Shown here: piece after piece, positions 54,988 through 64,000 of the stretch
Layout: each line of letters starts with the position of its first letter
Position numbering within the stretch: position 1 is the first letter of the stretch
NCBI RefSeq assembly: GCF_002252155.1
Contig: NZ_NEFD01000004.1
Span: forward strand, 62,001 to 126,000
Length of the DNA: 64,000 bases
Source of the DNA: Wohlfahrtiimonas sp. G9077
GTDB taxonomy: Bacteria; Pseudomonadota; Gammaproteobacteria; Cardiobacteriales; Wohlfahrtiimonadaceae
Direction of reading: 5' to 3'
Made by a program: the position numbers and the translations under genes
Notes under the pieces: model-generated
Seen by the model: only the letters and a program-made list of their open reading frames with translations
Database searches by the model: none
What the model was told of the DNA's origin: nothing

Positions 54988-55190
54988 AAATTCTGTACTT
55001 TCTTCTGCCGCTATCATTCTTGTTATTGGTGGCCGTAGCGATTGGATTTATTTGGGCGGTGCGCTCTAAACAGTTTGATGATTTAGAAGGGCCGGCCCAT
55101 CGCATTTTATTTGATGAAGATGATGATTATTATCGAATAGGTGTGGACAAAGAAGAGAAGACTTTAGAAGAGAAGGATGAAAAGAAATGA
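54984..55190 (+). CDS. ccoS: cbb3 oxidase maturation protein CcoS
   Basis: A 68-aa single-helix protein: KILYFLLPLSFLLLVAVAIG then FIWAVRSKQFDDLEGPAHRI, the CcoS/FixS hallmark. It starts with GTG at 54984, overlapping the ccoI stop, with AAGGAG 5 bases upstream. A highly charged C-terminal tail (DKEEKTLEEKDEKK) is longer than usual. It is needed for heme or copper insertion into CcoN. Followed by gatC with an ATGA overlap. Confidence 0.93.
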   Translation: MKILYFLLPLSFLLLVAVAIGFIWAVRSKQFDDLEGPAHRILFDEDDDYYRIGVDKEEKTLEEKDEKK

Positions 55191-55477
55191 GTCAATTGAA
55201 AGCCTCTGATATCAAGAGAATTGCGACGTTGGCACAGATTGCCGTCAGTGACGATGAATTGCCGATGTTAGAAGAGAAGTTACAAAATACATTAGCGATC
55301 CTCAATCAGTTGCAAAGTGTGGATACCACGAATATCGAACCGATGAGTGACCCATTTGATCGTACACAACCTTTTAGAGAAGATGTGGTGACGGAAACGA
55401 ATCACCGTGATGAGTATCAAGTAGTGGCGCCAGCCGTTGAAAAAGGCTTGTATCTCGTTCCAAAAGTGATCGAATAA
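55187..55477 (+). CDS. gatC: Asp-tRNA(Asn)/Glu-tRNA(Gln) amidotransferase subunit C
   Basis: A 96-aa protein with the family pattern DIKRIATLAQIAVSDDELPM, a central helix LNQLQSVDTTNIEPM and the end YLVPKVIE. GatC stabilises the GatA-GatB complex. Its start overlaps the ccoS stop, so this translation operon appears to be joined to the cbb3 assembly transcript. ATG 55187. Confidence 0.94.
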   Translation: MSQLKASDIKRIATLAQIAVSDDELPMLEEKLQNTLAILNQLQSVDTTNIEPMSDPFDRTQPFREDVVTETNHRDEYQVVAPAVEKGLYLVPKVIE

Positions 55478-55508
55478 CCCATTTATCCATCGAAAGAATT
55501 TAGGCATT

Positions 55509-56954
55509 ATGAAAAACTATAGCATTAAAGCATTACGCGAAGCGCTAGATACCAAAGAGGTGTCAAGCGTTGAGGTGTTAGAGCACTTCAAAACAGAGAT
55601 CGAAACCCATGATCAAAAGATCAACAGCTTCATCACTAAAACGTATGATCATGCCTTAGCCCAAGCGCAAAAGGCCGATGAAGCGATCGCTAAAGGCGAG
55701 CAAAAGATGCTCACAGGCATTCCGATTGCTCATAAAGATCTCTTTTGCACCAAAGGCATTAAAACAACGGCAGCCTCTAAAATGTTGGAGAACTTTGTGT
55801 CCCCGTACGATGCCACTGTGGTTGAAAAGTTAGATCAAGCGGGTGTCATGGTGCTTGGTAAAGTGAACATGGATGAATTTGCCATGGGCGGCAGTAACCG
55901 CACCAGTCACTTTGGCACTGTGCATAACCCATGGAACTGTGATCATGTGGCAGGTGGATCGTCAGGTGGTTCGGCGGCAGCTGTGAGCGCAGGCTTTGTA
56001 TTGGCTGCAACGGCATCGGATACCGGTGGTTCAACGCGTCAGCCAGCGAGCTTTTGTAACTTAACAGGCATTAAAGCCACCTATGGCCGCATTTCGCGCT
56101 GGGGCATGATTCCATTTGCTTGTTCATTTGATCAAGCGGGCGTGATTGCAAAAACGGCAGAAGATTGTGCTTATATGTTTGAAGCGATGGCGGGGCACGA
56201 TGCGAAAGATTCCACCTCCCATCATGTGGCTGTGCCAAAATATTCAGATTTACTCAATCAATCGATTGAAGGTTTACGCATCGGGATTCCTAAAGAATTT
56301 TTATCTAAAGATTTAGATCCTAAAATTGCCGCCGTGATTGAAAATGCATTAAAACAGTATGAAGCGATGGGTGCAACATTGGTTGAAGTCACATTGCCAA
56401 ATACCGATGTGGTGGTGCCTGTCTATTACACCATTGCACCTGCAGAAGCATCCAGTAACTTAGCCTGTTTTGATGGCGTGCGTTATGGTCACCGCTGTGA
56501 GAATCCACAAGATCTACAAGATTTATATATGCGTAGCCGCGCCGAAGGTTTTGGCGAAGAGGTGAAAAAACGCATCTTTATGGGAACGTATGCATTGAGT
56601 GCAAGCGCCTATGATGCCTATTATGTGAAAGCACAAAAAGTGCGTCGTCTTGTGGCAAATGACTATAACTCTGTGTTGAGTCAAGTGGATGTGATTATGG
56701 GGCCAACCTCGCCGGATCTGCCTTTTAGACAAGACAGCAAAGGCGGCACCAATGAATATCTAAGCGATATCTTTACGGTGGGCGCGAACTTAGCCGGTTT
56801 GCCTGCAATGTCCATTCCTGCGGGATTTGTTGAAGGATTGCCGGTGGGTTTACAGATCATTGGCCGCGCATTTGACGAAGGAAAAATCTTAAATGTGGCA
56901 CATGCTTATCAAAAAGAGACGGATTGGCACACAAAATTGCCAACTTTGGATTAA
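55509..56954 (+). CDS. gatA: Asp-tRNA(Asn)/Glu-tRNA(Gln) amidotransferase subunit A
   Basis: A 481-aa amidase-signature protein. The Ser-cisSer-Lys triad is in IAHKDLFC (Lys), [12 protein letters not shown] and [16 protein letters not shown]. It hydrolyses glutamine to supply ammonia to GatB. Its end is 29 bases before the gatB start. Presence of gatCAB means at least Gln-tRNA or Asn-tRNA is made indirectly. Confidence 0.97.
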   Translation: MKNYSIKALREALDTKEVSSVEVLEHFKTEIETHDQKINSFITKTYDHALAQAQKADEAIAKGEQKMLTGIPIAHKDLFCTKGIKTTAASKMLENFVSPYDATVVEKLDQAGVMVLGKVNMDEFAMGGSNRTSHFGTVHNPWNCDHVAGGSSGGSAAAVSAGFVLAATASDTGGSTRQPASFCNLTGIKATYGRISRWGMIPFACSFDQAGVIAKTAEDCAYMFEAMAGHDAKDSTSHHVAVPKYSDLLNQSIEGLRIGIPKEFLSKDLDPKIAAVIENALKQYEAMGATLVEVTLPNTDVVVPVYYTIAPAEASSNLACFDGVRYGHRCENPQDLQDLYMRSRAEGFGEEVKKRIFMGTYALSASAYDAYYVKAQKVRRLVANDYNSVLSQVDVIMGPTSPDLPFRQDSKGGTNEYLSDIFTVGANLAGLPAMSIPAGFVEGLPVGLQIIGRAFDEGKILNVAHAYQKETDWHTKLPTLD

Positions 56955-56983
56955 TTGAGCCACGCAGAATAAAGGAATTGACC

Positions 56984-58411
56984 ATGACTTGGGAAGTTGT
57001 CATTGGATTAGAAGTACATACACAGCTTACAACGCAAACGAAGTTGTTTTCAGGTTCAAGCATTCAATATGGTGCTGAGCCCAATACACAAGCAAGCCTC
57101 TACGATTTAGCGATGCCGGGCACATTGCCTGTGTTTAACCGTGCAGTGTTAGATAAGGCCATTTTATTGGGTTTGGCCATCAATGCGCAGATTGCACCGA
57201 AAACAGTGTTTGAGCGTAAAAACTATTTTTACCCTGATTTGCCAACCGGTTATCAAATCAGCCAATTGGCTTTGCCGATTGTGCAAAATGGTTACTTGAT
57301 GGTAACAGCCGATGATGGCAGTGAGAAAAAGATTCGCATCAACCGCGCACACATGGAATGTGATGCCGGTAAATCCCTGCATGATGAAGTGTATGGCATG
57401 ACGGGCATTGACTTAAACCGTGCCGGTACGCCATTACTTGAGATCGTGACGGAGCCGGACATCAATTCAGCAAAAGAGGCGATTCAATATTTGCGTCAAT
57501 TGCATCAATTGGTGACATGGCTTGGCATTTGTGATGGCAATATGCAAGAAGGCTCTTTCCGCTGCGATGCCAACGTTTCTGTCCATAAACCGGGCACGCC
57601 ATTTGGTACGCGCGCAGAGATCAAAAACATCAACTCTTTCCGTTTCATTGAAGATGCCATCAATCATGAAGTGGCACGCCAAATCGAGATCATCGAAGCG
57701 GGCGGTGAAGTGGTGCAAGAGACGCGTTTGTATGATCCGGATAAAAATGAAACACGCTCCATGCGTACGAAAGAAGAAGCGAACGATTATCGCTATTTCC
57801 CTGATCCGAACTTATTGCCGATTGTGGTCACCGAAGAGATGATCGAAAAAGTGCGTGAAACATTGCCAGAGTTGCCTGAAGCATTACAAGCACGTTTGAT
57901 CAGTGATTATGGTTTATCTGAATATGATGCATCTGTTTTGATCCAATCGCGCGCAATGTGCGATTACTTTGGCCAAATGGTGGCCAAAGGCACAGAGCCT
58001 AAAATGACGGCGAACTGGTTATTGGGTGAAGTTTCAGCAACATTAAATCAGCAAGGCACAAGCATTGACAACTTTGCCATTTCCGCAGAACGTTTGGCCG
58101 GTTTATTGATGCGCATTGCAGATAAAACCATCTCAAATTCCATTGCGAAAAAAGTGTTTGAATTGATGCTGCAATCCGAACAAACCGCTGATGAAGTCAT
58201 TGATGCTCAAGGCCTCAAACAAGTGACAGACACCGGTGCAATTGAAGGTTGGGTCAATGAAGTGATTGAGAAAAACCCTAAACAAGTGGAACAATACAAG
58301 GGCGGACAAACCAAGCTCCTTGGTTTCTTTGTGGGGCAGGTGATGAAGCTCAGTAAGGGCAAAGCAGATCCTGCTGCAATCAACGCATTGATGGCAGAAA
58401 AATTACAGTAA
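56984..58411 (+). CDS. gatB: Asp-tRNA(Asn)/Glu-tRNA(Gln) amidotransferase subunit B
   Basis: A protein of 475 residues with the GatB start [13 protein letters not shown], the central [18 protein letters not shown] and [20 protein letters not shown] blocks, and a C-terminal YqeY-like tail domain. It phosphorylates and amidates the mischarged tRNA. I start at the ATG at 56984 with AAAGGAA upstream; the frame upstream overlaps gatA. Followed by a strong terminator. Confidence 0.97.
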   Translation: MTWEVVIGLEVHTQLTTQTKLFSGSSIQYGAEPNTQASLYDLAMPGTLPVFNRAVLDKAILLGLAINAQIAPKTVFERKNYFYPDLPTGYQISQLALPIVQNGYLMVTADDGSEKKIRINRAHMECDAGKSLHDEVYGMTGIDLNRAGTPLLEIVTEPDINSAKEAIQYLRQLHQLVTWLGICDGNMQEGSFRCDANVSVHKPGTPFGTRAEIKNINSFRFIEDAINHEVARQIEIIEAGGEVVQETRLYDPDKNETRSMRTKEEANDYRYFPDPNLLPIVVTEEMIEKVRETLPELPEALQARLISDYGLSEYDASVLIQSRAMCDYFGQMVAKGTEPKMTANWLLGEVSATLNQQGTSIDNFAISAERLAGLLMRIADKTISNSIAKKVFELMLQSEQTADEVIDAQGLKQVTDTGAIEGWVNEVIEKNPKQVEQYKGGQTKLLGFFVGQVMKLSKGKADPAAINALMAEKLQ

Positions 58412-58417
58412 ACAATT

Positions 58418-58444
58418 AAACCTAGTCATTGACTAGGTTTTTTT
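58418..58444. terminator. Bidirectional terminator between gatB and the hemerythrin gene
   Basis: AAACCTAGTC (58418-58427), loop ATT, GACTAGGTTT (58431-58440), then TTTT. The stop codon of the hemerythrin gene (58433-58435) lies inside the right arm. Confidence 0.9.
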
Positions 58445-58981
58445 ATAGAGGATTTCGTACAAAGGATAAAGGGCACTCTCTTCAAGTTCAATGCGCCGTT
58501 CAACGTAGCGCAGCATCAATGCGAATTCTTTACAAAAATGTGAACCATTGATGGCATCATGTGGCATGTCGCAATATTGATGAATGAAATTTCTGAGGTT
58601 GATGCTCAATTGATTAAGGTCACGGCGAATGTATTGCACCATCTCAATTTCTTGGCTGTCATCCTCTAAAGCATCTTCAAGTAATTGAAACAAAATATGA
58701 TTTTCTTTATCCACGTGTCGATTTAAAAGATGTGAGAGGGACTGCATGGCCGCTTGAGTTTTTTCCCATTCTTGCTCAGAGGCTAAGTGTTCGATAATAA
58801 AACAGGTTTTGAGGATCTCTTTGTGCTCTTTAGTCAAATTTTCGATCAGATCTGGGTTATAATCATCAAAAATGGGAAGATGCTTTGTCGATGTTTGATC
58901 TGCTGAAAAAGCACGATCAGTGAGCATTGCAGGGGAAAGCTTCTCATGAGGAATGGTTTTGGTGATGAATTGTTTGAACAT
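58433..58981 (-). CDS. Hemerythrin-domain protein
   Basis: A 182-aa four-helix protein. Candidate diiron ligands are spread as in hemerythrins: the HKEI of LTKEHKEILK, HLLNRHVDKENHILF, FIHQYCDMPHD and LEESALYPLY. It likely binds a non-heme diiron or O2/NO-sensing site and resembles Ric/YtfE-like or plain hemerythrin HHE proteins, but the N-terminal YtfE cysteine domain is absent. It is convergent with gatB. ATG 58981. Confidence 0.82.
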   Translation of the reverse strand: MFKQFITKTIPHEKLSPAMLTDRAFSADQTSTKHLPIFDDYNPDLIENLTKEHKEILKTCFIIEHLASEQEWEKTQAAMQSLSHLLNRHVDKENHILFQLLEDALEDDSQEIEMVQYIRRDLNQLSINLRNFIHQYCDMPHDAINGSHFCKEFALMLRYVERRIELEESALYPLYEILYKKT

Positions 58982-59112
58982 GGCTATTTTAGGATCATTT
59001 TAAATATCAAGCGGGCAATTGAATCATTAAACGTATATTGTAAAGACAAATGTATTGTAAAGTAAATAAATATTAACGTGTAACTATTTTTTTAAGGTGC
59101 GTCATCATATAA

Positions 59113-61344
<2,232 letters not shown>

Positions 61345-61377
61345 TTTATAAAAATTTAAGGTAGAATGTCTGCCGCC

Positions 61378-61412
61378 GCCACTATGCTATGAAAATGGCG
61401 TAGTGGCTTTTT
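61378..61412 (+). terminator. Terminator after icd
   Basis: GCCACTATGC (61378-61387) pairs with GCGTAGTGGC (61398-61407) with one G-T pair, and TTTTT follows. It lies between icd and gltS. Confidence 0.8.
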
Positions 61413-61430
61413 ATTTATTGGAGGTACATT

Positions 61431-62690
61431 TTGGAAGCTGCGAAAACTATAACAGAAATCCCAGTGGATATTTATAACACGTTGCTTTGTGCAAGCTTAG
61501 TGTTGTTATTGGGGAGTTTTTTAACGAAGCGTTTAGCGATCTTCAATCGTTTAACCCTTCCATCGCCTGTTGTAGGTGGTTTGTTAGCCGCACTGGCGTT
61601 GTTTGCCTTGAGAAGTTTTCAGGGCATTCAGATCAACTTTGACCAAAGTTTGAAAGATCCTTTAATGCTCATGTTCTTTGCGAGCATCGGTTTGAATGCA
61701 AACATCAAGCAATTGATGGCGGGCGGCAAAATGATCGCGATCTTCTTAATTGGCGTAGTGGGTTTATTGATCATCCAAAATGCTGTAGGCGTTGGCTTGG
61801 CAACAGCATTGGATCAAAATCCATTATTGGGCTTATTGGCAGGCTCGATCACTTTATCCGGTGGTCATGGTACGGGCGCTGCTTGGGGTGCAACCTTTGC
61901 TGAAAAATATGGCTTTACCTCCGCCACTGAAATTGCGATGGCTTGTGCAACCTTCGGTTTGGTATTAGGTGGTTTGATTGGTGGCCCGATTGCGCGTTTC
62001 CTTATCAACCGCAAACCTGATCAAGTGGAAATTGATCCAACAGCAAGCGCAGATAGCTTAACCGCATTTGATCGCCCAACGATTCGCCGTGCGATCACAG
62101 CCTCTTCGATGTTAGAAACCATTGCAATGCTGGCCATCTGTTTGAGCGTTGGGACTGCGATTGCAGGTTACCTTAAAGGCACAGCTGTTGAGTTGCCAAC
62201 CTTTGTGTGCGTATTGTTCGTGGGCGTGATCATCAGCAACGTTGTGAACTTTGTGCCAAGCTATCAAATCTTTGAACGCGCGGTTTCCATTGCAGGTAAC
62301 GTTTGTTTATCCCTCTTCTTAGCCATGGCATTGATGAGCTTGAAATTATGGGATTTGGCAACGTTGGCGGTGCCAATGTTGGTGATCCTGACAGTTCAAA
62401 CCATCGTCATGGCAATGTACGCCATCTTTGTGACATATCGCTTAATGGGGCGTGACTATACTGCGGCAGTATTGTCTGCTGGTCACTGTGGCTTTGGTAT
62501 GGGTGCCACACCAACTGCGATTGCAAACATGCAAGTAGTGACAGAAAAATATGGCCCTGCACCGGTTGCCTTCATCGTGGTGCCAATGGTGGGCGCATTC
62601 TTCATTGATCTTGTGAACGTGATTGTGATTCAAGGCTTCTTGAAATTGCCAATGTTCACCAGTATGTTGACGGCGGTGCCAACACCATAA
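61431..62690 (+). CDS. gltS: Sodium/glutamate symporter GltS
   Basis: A 419-aa transporter with about ten to eleven helices. The family's inverted repeats with GSITLSGGHGTGAAWG and AGHCGFGMGATPTAIANM hairpins are clear. It imports glutamate with Na+. It starts with TTG at 61431, preceded by TTGGAGG at a 7-base spacing; no closer ATG exists. Gene is between two terminators. Confidence 0.95.
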   Translation: MEAAKTITEIPVDIYNTLLCASLVLLLGSFLTKRLAIFNRLTLPSPVVGGLLAALALFALRSFQGIQINFDQSLKDPLMLMFFASIGLNANIKQLMAGGKMIAIFLIGVVGLLIIQNAVGVGLATALDQNPLLGLLAGSITLSGGHGTGAAWGATFAEKYGFTSATEIAMACATFGLVLGGLIGGPIARFLINRKPDQVEIDPTASADSLTAFDRPTIRRAITASSMLETIAMLAICLSVGTAIAGYLKGTAVELPTFVCVLFVGVIISNVVNFVPSYQIFERAVSIAGNVCLSLFLAMALMSLKLWDLATLAVPMLVILTVQTIVMAMYAIFVTYRLMGRDYTAAVLSAGHCGFGMGATPTAIANMQVVTEKYGPAPVAFIVVPMVGAFFIDLVNVIVIQGFLKLPMFTSMLTAVPTP

Positions 62691-62712
62691 TGCAGTCAAT
62701 TCCTTGACGCTG

Positions 62713-62744
62713 AGCCATTGAAGGGAACTTCAATGGCTTTTTTT
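62713..62744 (+). terminator. Terminator after gltS
   Basis: AGCCATTGAAG (62713-62723), loop GGAA, CTTCAATGGCT (62728-62738), and a run of seven T to 62744. Confidence 0.9.
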
Positions 62745-62752
62745 ATGGAGAT

Positions 62753-62761
62753 TGCTATACT
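62753..62761 (+). promoter_or_regulatory. Extended -10 promoter of the que operon
   Basis: TGC-TATACT (62753-62761, extended -10 then TATACT at 62756-62761) gives a start about 62768, just upstream of the preQ1 aptamer. Confidence 0.55.
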
Positions 62762-62779
62762 ATGCAAACGCTAATGAGC

Positions 62780-62817
62780 AGAGGTTCTAGCGCAACCCTC
62801 TATAAAAAACTAAGGAG
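62780..62817 (+). ncRNA. PreQ1-I riboswitch
   Basis: AGAGGTTCTAGC, then GCAACCCTCT, then ATAAAAAACTAAGG matches the short class I preQ1 aptamer: AGAGG pairs with CCTCT, and the A-rich tail ends with CTAA, which makes the H-type pseudoknot with the loop. The AAGGAG ribosome site (62812-62817) overlaps the pseudoknot end, so preQ1 binding should block queC translation. Confidence 0.95.
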
Positions 62818-62823
62818 ATCATT

Positions 62824-63486
62824 GTGAATAAAGATCGTGCGATCGTCGTTTTTAGTGGCGGTCAGGACAGTACAACCTGTCTATTTTGGGCACAAAAACA
62901 ATTCAAAGAAGTCATTGCCTTGACTTTCGATTACGGACAAAGACACAGCAACGAGGTTCAGCATGCCAAAGCCATTGCCGACAAGCTTGGCGTGGAATGG
63001 TTATCCATTGAGCTGGATCTGTTTCAAAAACTCACCAAAAATGCCTTAACATCGCCAGATGTTGCCATTGAAATGGCTGAAGGTGAATTGCCTTCAACAT
63101 TCGTGCCTGGTCGTAATCATCTATTTTTCTCCATTGCAGCGATGGTGGCTTATCAAAGAGATGCGAAACACATTGTGGTGGGCGTCAGTGAAACGGATTT
63201 CAGTGGCTATCCGGATTGTCGGGATCAATTTGTCAAATCCCTCAATGTCACGCTAGATTTAGCGATGGAAGCCCCCTTTGAGATTCATACGCCATTAATG
63301 TGGCGCGATAAAGCGGCTGTTTGGGCGTTATCAGATGAATTGGGCGCCTTTGAATTTGTCAGAGATCATACGCTCACTTGTTATGAAGGGATTCCGGCTG
63401 CAGGTTGCGGCAAATGTCCTGCCTGTATTTTGCGTCAAAATGGGTTAGAAACCTATTTGGCCGACAAAGCAAACAAGGAGGCGTGA
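62824..63486 (+). CDS. queC: 7-cyano-7-deazaguanine synthase
   Basis: A 220-aa PP-loop ATPase: [16 protein letters not shown] at the N-terminus and the zinc-binding tail [13 protein letters not shown]. It converts carboxy-deazaguanine to preQ0 in queuosine synthesis. Starts with GTG at 62824 behind AAGGAG. TGATG overlap with queD; first gene of the preQ1-regulated operon. Confidence 0.97.
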   Translation: MNKDRAIVVFSGGQDSTTCLFWAQKQFKEVIALTFDYGQRHSNEVQHAKAIADKLGVEWLSIELDLFQKLTKNALTSPDVAIEMAEGELPSTFVPGRNHLFFSIAAMVAYQRDAKHIVVGVSETDFSGYPDCRDQFVKSLNVTLDLAMEAPFEIHTPLMWRDKAAVWALSDELGAFEFVRDHTLTCYEGIPAAGCGKCPACILRQNGLETYLADKANKEA

Positions 63487-63911
63487 TGCTACAGCAATTT
63501 TATCCAACTGTGACGCATGTCTTTCGTTATGAGCTCAATAAAGACATGCATTTTGCCGCCGCCCATTTCATTCCCAATGATTCTGCCGGTGTTTGCCAAC
63601 GCGTACATGGGCATACGTATTTTGCCAATGTCACGATTGCAGGGGATCAATTGGATGCGTGCGGATTTTTGGTGAATTTCCAAACCCTCAAGCATTTGGT
63701 GCATGGTGAATATGATCACACTTTATTGAATGATCATGCGGATTTTAACGGTGCGCCGCCATCCACAGAAATTGTGGCAGAGCGCATTTGGCGCCGCATT
63801 CAGGATCATTTGAATCAGCTAGACAATCAGCCGCGCTGCGTGCAGGTTTTGGTGCGTGAAACGCCCACAAGTTATGTGCGTTATTTGCCCCGTGCGGAGG
63901 ATTTCGTATGA
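63486..63911 (+). CDS. queD: 6-carboxytetrahydropterin synthase QueD
   Basis: A 141-aa PTPS-family protein. HFAAAHFIPN and CQRVHGHTYFANV supply the zinc histidines and the catalytic Cys of QueD; LVNFQTLKHLV and DHTLLNDH are further family blocks. It turns dihydroneopterin triphosphate into carboxy-tetrahydropterin. The ATG at 63486 shares a base with the queC stop and has AAGGAGG upstream. A longer N-terminus (about 20 residues) than E. coli QueD. Confidence 0.95.
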   Translation: MLQQFYPTVTHVFRYELNKDMHFAAAHFIPNDSAGVCQRVHGHTYFANVTIAGDQLDACGFLVNFQTLKHLVHGEYDHTLLNDHADFNGAPPSTEIVAERIWRRIQDHLNQLDNQPRCVQVLVRETPTSYVRYLPRAEDFV

Positions 63912-64000
63912 ATTTTCCTGTGTTGGAAATCTTTGGCCCCACGGTGCAAGGCGAAGGGATGGTCATTGGGCGCAAAACTTGTTTCATTCGTTTAGCAGCG
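63908..64000 (+). CDS. queE: 7-carboxy-7-deazaguanine synthase QueE (5' part only)
   Basis: The 31 visible residues, MNFPVLEIFGPTVQGEG then MVIGRKTCFIRLAA, match the start of QueE, before its radical-SAM CxxxCxxC motif would appear. The ATG overlaps the queD stop (ATGA). It converts carboxy-tetrahydropterin to carboxy-deazaguanine. Cut by the window edge. Confidence 0.9.
   Translation, partial: MNFPVLEIFGPTVQGEGMVIGRKTCFIRLAA

Overview
The window is 64 kb of a bacterial chromosome with ordinary core-genome organisation: compact operons on both strands, many ATGA or TAATG gene overlaps, and small intrinsic terminators between convergent units. The gene set points to a gammaproteobacterium: an aryl-polyene pigment cluster, OxyR, cbb3 oxidase, RibBA, monomeric isocitrate dehydrogenase and AbgT/GltS/RhtA-type transporters. 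Moderate-to-low GC and this mixture make a Cardiobacteriales-like organism (Wohlfahrtiimonas or Ignatzschineria type) my best guess, from memory only. I see no rRNA, tRNA, CRISPR array, prophage or insertion sequence.

Layout. 1-6.5 kb: aryl-polyene (APE) cluster read leftwards (chain-length factor, acyltransferase, two carrier proteins, membrane protein, ligase, dehydratase, glycosyltransferase, second acyltransferase cut by the window edge), with a divergent methyltransferase. 6.5-9.3 kb: HAD phosphatase, a 68-aa protein, moaA, oxyR. 9.3-15.3 kb: sucA-sucB-lpdA. 15.3-16.7 kb: MATE exporter. 16.8-20.5 kb: FMN riboswitch followed by ribD-ribE-ribBA-ribH, then a YdcF-like protein and a tiny membrane protein. 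21.3-22.8 kb: divergent yceI and pirin. 22.9-26.6 kb: an M-box (Mg2+) riboswitch with terminator, then three consecutive CorA-family paralogues and, from a possible separate promoter, a secreted protein. 26.6-27.5 kb: FNT-family transporter. 27.5-31.3 kb: siderophore ABC importer with a Fur-box-like site. 31.5-35.1 kb: RhtA-like exporter, paired SMR genes, Dabb protein, and an AbgT gene broken by an internal deletion. 35.3-38.6 kb: dnaK-dnaJ with a near-consensus heat-shock promoter. 38.7-43.3 kb: topA, an NtrC/NtrX-like regulator without the GAFTGA loop, yggS. 43.5-46.4 kb: a 47-aa membrane ORF, dgkA, tsaD, dGTPase. 46.4-55.2 kb: complete cbb3 oxidase locus (ccoNOQP, ccoG, FixH-like protein, ccoI, ccoS) behind an FNR-type box. 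55.2-58.4 kb: gatCAB. 58.4-62.7 kb: hemerythrin-domain protein, monomeric icd, gltS. 62.7-64 kb: preQ1-I riboswitch and queC-queD-queE (cut off).

How it fits together. Much of the window is central and respiratory metabolism: the 2-oxoglutarate dehydrogenase operon, NADP-isocitrate dehydrogenase, a microaerobic terminal oxidase with its assembly factors, and flavin supply. Regulation is unusually readable: three metabolite or ion riboswitches (FMN, Mg2+, preQ1), an FNR-like site placed at about -41 of ccoN, a sigma-32 promoter for dnaKJ, and a Fur-like box. The most system-like and least ordinary element is the M-box-controlled triple CorA array, in which the middle paralogue has SMN in place of the family's GMN selectivity signature. 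Other points worth following are the deleted abgT, the sigma-54-type regulator that should not be able to contact sigma-54, and the FixH-like protein with an additional membrane domain.
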